From NCBI GenBank assembly GCA_017619985.1, contig JAFZRG010000115.1:1-7997 (forward strand): a DNA stretch of 7,997 bases, written 5' to 3'. The notes beneath the pieces were generated by a model. It was not told the origin of the DNA and did not search any database. It saw nothing but the letters and a program-made list of their open reading frames with translations. The first letter of the stretch is position 1; every line of letters begins with the position of its first letter. Both the position numbers and the translations under genes were made by a program. The DNA is from Bacillota bacterium (GTDB taxonomy: Bacteria > Bacillota > Clostridia > Peptostreptococcales > Anaerovoracaceae). This document shows positions 1-5,762 of this stretch, one piece after another.

Positions 1-1
1 C

Positions 2-658
2 CTGCTGCACACGAGCGAATCGCTTGGAGGTTCGATACGCGTCGGCATGGTCGAGTCGCTGTTCCACGCGATCGGGGAAGACCTGATCCGCGAGTATCAC
101 AGGCAGTTTCCGCGGGTCACGATGGACATCGTCGTGGACGGCACGTCCGTGCTGAAGGAGCGGCTGCGCCAGGACACGCTGGATCTGGCCTGCCTGATCG
201 ACGATCCCCTGGATCCGGACGAATGGCAGATCTTCTGCGCCGCCGGGACGAAGGTCGTTGCCGTGGTCAATCCGTCCCATCCCTTCGCGGACAAGAAAAA
301 AATAAAACCGGAGGAGATCTCCGGTCATGAGCTGGTGATGATGGAGGCGACCGCCCCCTACAGCATCGGTTTTATGAATTCCATGGCGAAAAAGCATCTG
401 GATACGAAGCCTTTCCTGACCCTGCAGAGCGCGGACACCGCCGCCGACATGGCGGAGCGGGACGAGATCATCGCGGTCATCCCGTATTATACCGCCGCAG
501 GCGCGATCCGGGAGGGCAGGCTGTGCGCGCTGGATATCGCGGGGTTCGATCTGACCCAGGACGTCCAGGCCGTGCTGCACCGCGACAAGGTGCCCGTGCC
601 GCAGCTGCGCGGCTTTGCCGACATCTTCCGGGAGAAGATCGATACGCTGATGCGCTAG
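2..658 (+). CDS. LysR-family transcriptional regulator, C-terminal effector domain (5' partial)
   Basis: This is the 3' part of a gene that starts left of the window; the frame is open from base 2 and gives 218 codons to the TAG at 656-658. Near the left edge it reads GGSIRVGMVESL, which matches the G-x-[IL]-R-[IV]-G-x-x-E-S opening of the LysR substrate-binding domain (type 2 periplasmic-binding fold) just after the linker helix. The rest follows that domain: alternating strands and helices, a polar stretch around bases 280-320, a second lobe, and a return to the first lobe. The DNA-binding helix-turn-helix, normally the first 60 or so residues, lies outside the window. An ATG at 47 is internal to the domain and not the true start. 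LysR regulators bind a small effector in this domain and control nearby, often divergent, genes; the target and effector cannot be told here. Family assignment is fairly sure, function is not. Confidence 0.85.
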   Translation: MLHTSESLGGSIRVGMVESLFHAIGEDLIREYHRQFPRVTMDIVVDGTSVLKERLRQDTLDLACLIDDPLDPDEWQIFCAAGTKVVAVVNPSHPFADKKKIKPEEISGHELVMMEATAPYSIGFMNSMAKKHLDTKPFLTLQSADTAADMAERDEIIAVIPYYTAAGAIREGRLCALDIAGFDLTQDVQAVLHRDKVPVPQLRGFADIFREKIDTLMR

Positions 659-1254
659 ATCTCCCCGTCCAACAGTTCTTCCAGCCGGGCCAGGGCTCTC
701 GCTCTGTGCCCGATCTCATTTTTGACTTCCACGCCGAGCTGCGCGAACGATTCGTCCCGGCCTTCCGGGATGAAGATCTTGTCGTATCCGAAGCCGCCTT
801 CGCCGCGCTCCTCGAACGCGATGCGGCCCGGGCAGATACCCTCCGCGACCAGCGTCTTGCCGTTGGGCCAGCACAGGGTGATGCAGCAGGTGAAGTGCGC
901 CGTTCTCCGTTCTTCGGGGACGCCTTCCAGGTCGTCGAGCAGCTTTCTGCGGTTGGCTGCGTCGTCGCCGTGCACGCCGCTGTAGCGGGCGGAATGGATG
1001 CCCGGCGCGCCGTCCAGACAGTCGACGCAAAGGCCCGAATCATCCGCGATGCAGGGCCTGCCCGTCAGGGCCGATACCGTGTGCGCCTTGATATACGAAT
1101 TCTCGGCGAACGTTTCACCGTTCTCTTCGATTTCGAGATCTCCCAGGCCGGCTTCGGCCATGGAGATCAGCTCCTGTCCGTACTTTTCCGTGATCTGTCT
1201 CAGTTCTTTCAGCTTCCCCTTGTTCTGGGTCGCCGCGATCATAATATTCTCCAC
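655..1254 (-). CDS. rdgB: RdgB/HAM1 family XTP/dITP diphosphatase
   Basis: The 199-residue product matches the Ham1/RdgB pyrophosphatases, which hydrolyse dITP, ITP and XTP to monophosphates and keep deaminated purines out of DNA and RNA. Visible family motifs are the nucleotide loop T-x-N-x-x-K (residues 9-14), ETFAEN (47-52), ADDSGL with the catalytic Asp pair (70-75), GAPGIHSARYSG (82-93), GEGGFGYDKIF (151-161) and the C-terminal GHRARAL (182-188); a Gly stands where Ser is more usual in SHRxRA. Length is normal. The start is a choice: GTG at 1254 has GGAGAG six bases upstream and gives a full first beta strand; ATG at 1242 also has GGAG six bases upstream and would give 195 residues. I prefer 1254. 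The stop overlaps the stop of the convergent regulator gene. It lies divergent to the dacF-type gene. Confidence 0.95.
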   Translation of the reverse strand: MENIMIAATQNKGKLKELRQITEKYGQELISMAEAGLGDLEIEENGETFAENSYIKAHTVSALTGRPCIADDSGLCVDCLDGAPGIHSARYSGVHGDDAANRRKLLDDLEGVPEERRTAHFTCCITLCWPNGKTLVAEGICPGRIAFEERGEGGFGYDKIFIPEGRDESFAQLGVEVKNEIGHRARALARLEELLDGEI

Positions 1255-1282
1255 GTTGCTCTCTCCGTTACCGTCCGATATA

Positions 1283-1291
1283 TGCTATAAT
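1283..1291 (+). promoter_or_regulatory. Extended -10 promoter for the dacF-uvrC pair
   Basis: A perfect extended -10 element, TGC followed by TATAAT, sits at 1283-1291. No good -35 hexamer lies 16-18 bases upstream, which is acceptable for an extended -10 promoter of the housekeeping sigma factor. Transcription would start near 1298 and leave a leader of about 88 bases before the ATG at 1386. On the other strand, TTATCA (1308-1313) and TATAGC (1285-1290), 17 bases apart, are a weak candidate promoter for rdgB, so the two divergent promoters may overlap. Confidence 0.65.
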
Positions 1292-1321
1292 GAATCGTTA
1301 TGATACTGATAATATAACCGA

Positions 1322-1349
1322 GCGGCGCGGAAACTGCAAGCCGCGCTGC
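1322..1349 (+). promoter_or_regulatory. GC-rich hairpin in the dacF leader
   Basis: Bases 1322-1330 pair with 1341-1349 to form a nine-pair stem with one G-U pair and a ten-base loop. It would lie in the 5' untranslated leader of the dacF-type gene. There is no T-run after it, so it is not an intrinsic terminator. It could stabilise the mRNA 5' end or affect translation; no known riboswitch class is recognised. Confidence 0.45.
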
Positions 1350-1385
1350 CCGGACCGGATCCCGAAGGGGAGGGGCCATAGAGAA

Positions 1386-2798
1386 ATGAGAACGATGAAG
1401 AGAATGCTGGTCATAGTGTTGGTCTGCGCGGTCATGCTGGGGGTCATGCCGTTGCACGCTTTCGCGCTGAGCCCGTATCCGAAGCTGGAAGGGTCAGCCG
1501 CGATCCTGCTGGATATGACGACGGGGGATGTCCTGTACGAACTGAATGCGGACGAGCGCCATTATCCGGCGAGCACGACGAAGATGATGACCGGCCTTCT
1601 GGCCATAGAGAACCTGAACCTGGAGAACGACATCACCGTGGACGCCGAAGCGGCTTCCACGCCCGGCAGCGGCATCAAGCTGAGGGAAGGGGAAGTCATG
1701 AACGCGGACGTCATGCTGCACGCCATGCTCATCCCCAGCTCGAACGACTGCGCCGTCGCCATCGCGAAAGCGGTCTCGGGAGGCGTCGACAACTTCGCCG
1801 TTCTGATGAACGCCCGCGCCAGGGAACTTGGTTGCAAGGGGACGAATTTCGTCAATCCCAGCGGCCTGCACGAGGACGATCACTACACCACGGCGAGGGA
1901 TCTCTCCATCATCGCCATGGCCTGCATGAAGAACGAGCATTTCCGCGAGATCGTCGGCAATGCCGAATATACGGTGCCCGAGACGAACCGCAGCGAAGCG
2001 CGGGAGCTCGTCTCCTCGAATCTTCTGCTGTGGGACGAGCAGGAGCGCCACAAGATCTACGTGGGCAACGACCTGCGCTATCCGAAGTATGAAGGCACGT
2101 TCGGGGTCAAGACCGGCTATACGCCCCAGGCGGGCGGATGCCTCGTCGCAGCCTGCGAACGCAACGGAACGAAGCTCCTGTGCGTCGTCATGGAAAGCTC
2201 GGACATGGGCCGCTTCGCGGACGCCATCAAGATGTTCGAGTGGGGCTTCGAGAACTATAAGACCTATACCGTTCTCCACGGCGGATACAGCTTCGGCAAC
2301 GTCAAGGTCCGCCACGGGGAAGTCAACAAGGTGGAAGCGGTACTGCTGACGGACGTGGCCTACACGCTGCCGGCGGACGCTTCCGTGGAGATCATGAGCG
2401 CGCAGGCCGTGCTGCAGGAAAAACTGACGGCGCCGGTCAAGAAGGGCGATGTCGTCGGCACGATCACCCTGTACGAAGGGGATGAACCGGTCGGCACGTA
2501 CCAGGCTGTTGCCGCAAAGTCCGTGCCGGAAGGCGGACTTCTGTCTTATTTCGGCATCGAGGATTCCGCGGCGAAGGTGATCCGCAACGTGATCCTGGCG
2601 GTCCTCGGAGTCGCTTTCCTGGCGATGGTCGTCTATGTGCTGGTCATGCGGCGCAAGACGAAGATCAAGAAGGCCCGCAAAGCCGCGAAAATGAAAGCGA
2701 AAGAGGAAGAGGAATCCGTCCGCCGCGCCGAATGGGAACGCTACTACGAAGGCAGCAAGTACCGCAGCCCGCGCGATGAGACAGACGAGGAGCTTTAG
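1386..2798 (+). CDS. dacF: D-alanyl-D-alanine carboxypeptidase (PBP5/DacF type, peptidase S11)
   Basis: The 470-residue product is a penicillin-binding D,D-carboxypeptidase that removes the terminal D-Ala from peptidoglycan stem peptides outside the cytoplasmic membrane. The three active-site motifs are present: STTK (residues 63-66, nucleophile Ser63), SSN (118-120) and KTG (242-244). A signal peptide covers residues 1-27, with a likely cut after AFA. A beta-rich PBP5 C-terminal domain spans about 295-385. A hydrophobic helix (about 400-421) is followed by a basic then acidic tail, so the enzyme is probably anchored by a true membrane span with a cytoplasmic tail rather than the amphipathic helix of E. 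coli PBP5. The start at 1386 has GGAGG at 1369-1373, 12 bases away, and puts the signal peptide at the N-terminus; ATG at 1395 is possible. An in-frame ATG at 1290 lies inside the -10 box and is rejected. Its TAG stop shares a base with the uvrC start. The family call is sure; the symbol dacF is by type. Confidence 0.93.
   Translation: MRTMKRMLVIVLVCAVMLGVMPLHAFALSPYPKLEGSAAILLDMTTGDVLYELNADERHYPASTTKMMTGLLAIENLNLENDITVDAEAASTPGSGIKLREGEVMNADVMLHAMLIPSSNDCAVAIAKAVSGGVDNFAVLMNARARELGCKGTNFVNPSGLHEDDHYTTARDLSIIAMACMKNEHFREIVGNAEYTVPETNRSEARELVSSNLLLWDEQERHKIYVGNDLRYPKYEGTFGVKTGYTPQAGGCLVAACERNGTKLLCVVMESSDMGRFADAIKMFEWGFENYKTYTVLHGGYSFGNVKVRHGEVNKVEAVLLTDVAYTLPADASVEIMSAQAVLQEKLTAPVKKGDVVGTITLYEGDEPVGTYQAVAAKSVPEGGLLSYFGIEDSAAKVIRNVILAVLGVAFLAMVVYVLVMRRKTKIKKARKAAKMKAKEEEESVRRAEWERYYEGSKYRSPRDETDEEL
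2787..2792 (+). promoter_or_regulatory. Ribosome binding site of uvrC, inside the dacF 3' end
   Basis: GAGGAG ends five bases before the GTG at 2798. It lies inside the last codons of the upstream gene and supports the GTG start, since no ATG is available close by. Confidence 0.8.
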
Positions 2799-4636
2799 TG
2801 TTCGATATCCAGACGGAACTGAAGAAATTGCCCGATTGCCCCGGATGCTATCTGCATAAGGACGCTTTCGGGCAAATTATCTATGTGGGGAAGGCCGTAT
2901 CGCTGAAAAACCGGGTGCGGCAGTATTTCCAGTCGCCGAAAAACCAGCCGCCCAAGGTGCGGCGTATGGTGAAGGATATCGCAGAATTCGAATACATCAC
3001 GTGCGGCAGCGAGATGGAAGCGCTCATCCTTGAATGCAACCTCATCAAGAAGCACAAACCGAAATACAACATCCTGCTGCGCGATGACAAGACGTATCCT
3101 TACATTAAGGTGACCCTCGGAGAGGAGTATCCGCGCATCCTGAAGACCCGCCGCATCGTCAATGACGGCTCGAAATATTTCGGGCCCTACGCGGACGCGG
3201 GGGCGGTCAACACGATCATCGATCTGCTGAATTCCGCCTATTCCCTGAAGCGCTGCAGTGCGACGGATTTCGGTCCGAACTTCTCGCCCTGTCTGAACTA
3301 CCACATCCATCAGTGCCGTGGCATCTGCCGCGGAGACGTGTCGAAGGACGAATACGCGAAGGCCGTCGAGAAGGCCGTGGATTTCCTGCAGGGCAGGAAC
3401 AACGACCTTCTGCACATCTTCAGGGAGAAGATGAAGAACGCCGCTGAAGCCATGGAATTCGAGCAGGCGGCGACGTACCGGGACAACATCGAGGCCATCA
3501 AAGCCATCACGGAAAAGCAGCGCGTCGTGCTGCAGCATCCCGAGGATCTGGACATCGTCCTGCTGTCGGCGGGGCTTTCCGGGGCTCATGCCGTGCTGTT
3601 CACCGTGCGCGAAGGCAAACTGTCCGGCCGCGAGAGCTTCTTCCTGGGCGATATCCACGAGGAGAAGAGGGAAGCGGTCGTCGCGGAGTTCATCAAGCAG
3701 TACTATTTCGCGAACGTCATGATCCCGAAGGAGATCTTGGTGACGAAGCTGCCGGACGATGCGGAGCTGCTCGCGCAGTGGCTGTCGGATCAGCGCGGTT
3801 CGAAGGTGACCCTCCTGGCGCCGGCGCGCGGCGAAAAGCGCGCGCTGCTGGAACTCGTCCGCAAGGACGTGGACGAGATGGTCAAGGACCTGGACGAGCG
3901 CGCGAAGCGCCAGATGGAGAAGGAACAGGCTGTGAAGTCGGGCCTCGCCGACGTGTTCGGTACGGAACTGGCGGAGAAGATCCACAGGGTCGAGGCCTAC
4001 GATATCTCGAACATCAACGGCGTGGATTCCGTGGGCGGCATGGTGGTCTTCCTGGACGGAAGACCGTTCAAAAAAGCCTACAGACGCTTTAAGATCAAGA
4101 CCGTAGAGGGTGCGGACGATACGGGGAGCCTGCAGGAAGTGCTGTTCCGGCGGTTCCGCGAGGCCATTAACGGTAATCCGGGTTTTGTCGACCTGCCCGA
4201 TCTCATCCTCATGGACGGCGGTCTCGGCCAGGTGCACGCTGCGCAGGCGGTTTTGAACGCTCTGAAACTCGATATCCCGGTCGCCGGCATGGCCAAGGAC
4301 GACAAACACCGCACGCGTGCCCTGATCTATCAGGATGAAGAGACGCCTCTGAAGCCGCATCCGCAGCTGTTCGCCTACGTCGGCGCGGTGCAGGAGGAAG
4401 TCCACCGCTTCGCGATCGAATACCACCGCAAGCTGAGGGGCAAGGAGCTGACCCGCTCCGTGCTGGACGGCATCCCTGGCATCGGCGAGAAGCGCAAGCT
4501 CGCGCTGCTGTCCGAACTCGGGTCCGTGGATGCGATCAAAGCCGCGACGGTCTACGAACTGTCGGAAGTTCCCGGCATGAACCTGCGCGCCGCGGAGAGC
4601 GTGCACAAATACTTTGCAGACAAACAGGATTCGTGA
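2798..4636 (+). CDS. uvrC: UvrABC excinuclease subunit C
   Basis: The 612-residue product is UvrC, the nuclease that cuts on both sides of a lesion after UvrA and UvrB have marked it in nucleotide excision repair. Domains in order: GIY-YIG nuclease (about 12-93) with GCY (16-18), YVG (29-31), Arg39 and catalytic Glu79 for the 3' cut; four cysteines C153, C165, C173 and C177 with the spacing reported for the UvrC iron-sulfur cluster; UVR helix pair for UvrB contact (about 203-238); RNase H-like nuclease for the 5' cut with Asp402 in YDIS, Asp441, Asp473 in MDGG and His536; and a tandem helix-hairpin-helix tail (about 555-607) with GIPGIGEK and VPGMN. In the His536 motif QEEVHRFA replaces the common RDE-x-H form. 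The GTG start shares one base with the dacF stop (TAGTG), so translation is probably coupled. The length is typical and nothing is missing. Confidence 0.98.
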   Translation: MFDIQTELKKLPDCPGCYLHKDAFGQIIYVGKAVSLKNRVRQYFQSPKNQPPKVRRMVKDIAEFEYITCGSEMEALILECNLIKKHKPKYNILLRDDKTYPYIKVTLGEEYPRILKTRRIVNDGSKYFGPYADAGAVNTIIDLLNSAYSLKRCSATDFGPNFSPCLNYHIHQCRGICRGDVSKDEYAKAVEKAVDFLQGRNNDLLHIFREKMKNAAEAMEFEQAATYRDNIEAIKAITEKQRVVLQHPEDLDIVLLSAGLSGAHAVLFTVREGKLSGRESFFLGDIHEEKREAVVAEFIKQYYFANVMIPKEILVTKLPDDAELLAQWLSDQRGSKVTLLAPARGEKRALLELVRKDVDEMVKDLDERAKRQMEKEQAVKSGLADVFGTELAEKIHRVEAYDISNINGVDSVGGMVVFLDGRPFKKAYRRFKIKTVEGADDTGSLQEVLFRRFREAINGNPGFVDLPDLILMDGGLGQVHAAQAVLNALKLDIPVAGMAKDDKHRTRALIYQDEETPLKPHPQLFAYVGAVQEEVHRFAIEYHRKLRGKELTRSVLDGIPGIGEKRKLALLSELGSVDAIKAATVYELSEVPGMNLRAAESVHKYFADKQDS

Positions 4637-4642
4637 TAAAAT
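4614..4642 (+). promoter_or_regulatory. Candidate promoter for the DUF1292 gene
   Basis: TTGCAG (4614-4619) and TAAAAT (4637-4642) are separated by 17 bases, and TGA just before the -10 gives an extended -10. That TGA is also the stop codon of uvrC. Transcription would start near 4649, leaving about 50 bases of leader. Two small inverted repeats lie here: TGATA/TATCA (4634-4646) over the -10 and GATAAAA/TTTTATC (4635-4641, 4654-4660). No uvrC terminator is visible, so read-through from uvrC is also possible. Confidence 0.5.
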
Positions 4643-4700
4643 ATCATAAATTCTTTTATCAACTGTCTAATCATCTTTTTAAATAACGGAGGATAACACA

Positions 4701-4985
4701 ATGTCAGACGAAACCAAGCGCATCGAAGACGAAGAAATGGACATCATTACCCTTGAATTCGACGACGGTACGGAAGTGGAAGCGGAGATCATGGGCATTT
4801 TCGATGTGCCTGGCCTCGAAGGCAAGGAATACATCGCGCTGATCCCCGACGATGATACGGACGACGTCTATATCTACGGATACAGGGAACTCTCCGAAGA
4901 GGAATTCGAACTGATCGACATCGAAGACGACGCGGAATTCGAAAAGGTCGTCGAGGAATTCGATAAGATCACGGCGGAAGAATAG
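4701..4985 (+). CDS. DUF1292 (YrzB/UPF0473) family protein
   Basis: The 94-residue protein carries the DUF1292 domain: ITLEFDDGTEVE near the start, a middle EYIALIPDDD, then VYIYGY and the acidic FELIDIEDDAEFEKV at the end. These small cytoplasmic proteins are widespread in Bacillota and have no established biochemical role. About 37 of the 94 residues are Asp or Glu against about 6 Lys or Arg, so it is strongly anionic; that could mean a partner with a basic surface, but this is inference. GGAGG at 4688-4692 is eight bases before the ATG. The gene stands alone between a candidate promoter and a strong terminator. In Bacillus subtilis the relative yrzB sits by yrrK and downstream of alaS, which is not the arrangement here. 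Confidence 0.9.
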   Translation: MSDETKRIEDEEMDIITLEFDDGTEVEAEIMGIFDVPGLEGKEYIALIPDDDTDDVYIYGYRELSEEEFELIDIEDDAEFEKVVEEFDKITAEE

Positions 4986-5001
4986 GTTTTTGCAAAGACG
5001 G

Positions 5002-5030
5002 CCGGGCAGAGCGATCTGCCCGGTTTTCTC
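5002..5030 (+). terminator. Intrinsic terminator after the DUF1292 gene
   Basis: Bases 5002-5010 (CCGGGCAGA) pair perfectly with 5015-5023 (TCTGCCCGG) around the loop GCGA, a GNRA-type tetraloop, and TTTTCTC follows. The stem is nine pairs and GC-rich. This is a textbook Rho-independent terminator 16 bases after the DUF1292 stop codon. Confidence 0.93.
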
Positions 5031-5044
5031 GTTAAGGAGGAATT

Positions 5045-5659
5045 ATGTTAGACGGAAAAGGATTCGATTCCTGGGCTTACGAATACGACGAAGACGTCAG
5101 AACGACCGACGAAAGGGGAGACTATCCCTTTGCCGGATACGCGGACGTGCTGCACATCATCGAAGAGAGAGTGCTGGCCGGCGGACCGTCTGATGTGTTG
5201 GACGTGGGTTTCGGCACTGCTGTCCTGACGAAGCGCCTTTACGATGCCGGCTGCCGCATCTGGGGCCAGGATTATTCGAAAACGATGATACAGATCGCGC
5301 AGGAGAAGATGCCAAAAGCCGTGCTCTGCTTCGGCGATCTCGGGCTGAGCCTCCAGCCGCCCGTCCTCGCGCAGCGCTACGACAATATCGTGGTCACTTA
5401 CGCGCTGCACCACTTTACGCTGCAGGAAAAGTGCATCCTGCTGAGAAGGCTGCAGCTGTGCCTCAAGCCCGGTGGGACCATCTATATCGGCGACATCGCC
5501 TTTGCCGACGCGGAGGACGAAGCCACCTGCCGCGCGCGTTTCGCGGACGAGTGGGATGACGACGAGATCTACATGCATTTCGACGAGATGAAGGAGTTTT
5601 TCCCGGCGATCACGTACGAGAAGATCTCGCATTGCTGCGGTCTGTTCACGCTGCAATAA
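5045..5659 (+). CDS. Class I SAM-dependent methyltransferase, YrrT-like
   Basis: The 204-residue product is a Rossmann-fold methyltransferase. Motif I is VLDVGFGTAVLTKRL (residues 51-65; Ala replaces the last Gly of the usual GxGTG), the acidic residue that holds the ribose of SAM is probably Asp76 after strand 2, GD at 97-98 marks the adenine loop region, and VVTYALHHFT (116-125) is the motif IV region. LKPGGTIYIGD (140-150) is the usual strand 5 entry. The N-terminal FDSWAYEYDEDV and the YALHHFT block resemble Bacillus YrrT, a putative methyltransferase linked there to methionine/cysteine genes; the substrate is unknown. The start has AAGGAGG at 5034-5040, four bases before the ATG. The gene follows a terminator with no room for a promoter between, and precedes the histidine promoter. 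The methyltransferase class is sure; the YrrT link is moderate. Confidence 0.85.
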   Translation: MLDGKGFDSWAYEYDEDVRTTDERGDYPFAGYADVLHIIEERVLAGGPSDVLDVGFGTAVLTKRLYDAGCRIWGQDYSKTMIQIAQEKMPKAVLCFGDLGLSLQPPVLAQRYDNIVVTYALHHFTLQEKCILLRRLQLCLKPGGTIYIGDIAFADAEDEATCRARFADEWDDDEIYMHFDEMKEFFPAITYEKISHCCGLFTLQ

Positions 5660-5699
5660 AAGAAAACGCAAAATACAGCAGAAATCGTGAAAATACTTC

Positions 5700-5728
5700 T
5701 TTACTTTAGCGCAGTAGAGTGATAGTAT
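5700..5728 (+). promoter_or_regulatory. Promoter of the histidine operon
   Basis: TTTACT (5700-5705) and TAGTAT (5723-5728) are 17 bases apart, and TGA at 5720-5722 gives an extended -10. Start of transcription is expected near 5735, leaving about 28 bases of leader. That is too short for a T-box or a leader-peptide attenuator, so control, if any, would be at initiation or by feedback on the enzyme. Upstream, 5660-5699 is AT-rich without a visible terminator for the methyltransferase gene. Confidence 0.65.
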
Positions 5729-5738
5729 GGTAAAGTAA
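5701..5738. repeat. Inverted repeat over the histidine promoter (possible operator)
   Basis: TTACTTTA (5701-5708) and TAAAGTAA (5731-5738) are perfect eight-base inverted repeats with 22 bases between them. The left arm covers the -35 and the right arm covers the expected transcription start, with arm centres 30 bases apart, close to three helical turns. This position fits a repressor operator. No regulator can be named from the sequence alone. Confidence 0.45.
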
Positions 5739-5750
5739 TTTTCCCGATTC

Positions 5751-5756
5751 AGGAGG
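5751..5756 (+). promoter_or_regulatory. Ribosome binding site fixing the TTG start of hisZG
   Basis: AGGAGG lies six bases before the TTG at 5763. The first in-frame ATG comes only at residue 32, inside the HisRS-like fold, so this strong site decides the rare TTG start. Confidence 0.85.
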
Positions 5757-5762
5757 TTTGCT

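Noticed and set aside
523..1290. Plus-strand frame of 255 codons across rdgB
   Set aside because: It overlaps the 3' end of the regulator gene and all of rdgB, has no ribosome site, and lacks family features; rdgB on the minus strand is unmistakable.
1290..1385. N-terminal extension of dacF from the in-frame ATG at 1290
   Set aside because: The ATG lies inside the TATAAT box, so the mRNA would start after it, and the extension would place 32 residues before the signal peptide.
1494..2315. Antisense frame of 273 codons in dacF
   Set aside because: Codon-aligned shadow of a gene with intact SxxK, SxN and KTG motifs.
2795..4606. Open frame of 603 codons antisense to uvrC
   Set aside because: It is codon-aligned with uvrC, so its stops would need TTA, CTA or TCA sense codons, which these GC-rich genes avoid. 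The product has no recognisable domain.
4635..4660. Intrinsic terminator for uvrC
   Set aside because: GATAAAA/TTTTATC could pair, but the stem is AT-only with a 12-base loop and is too weak; an operator or chance is more likely.
4990..5193. Small frame of 67 codons over the terminator and methyltransferase start
   Set aside because: It runs through the terminator hairpin and out of frame into the methyltransferase; the product is Arg-rich low-complexity sequence typical of shadow frames.
5660..5762. T-box or attenuator leader for the his operon
   Set aside because: The stretch from the predicted start near 5735 to the TTG is about 28 bases, with no specifier stem, no T-box sequence and no terminator.
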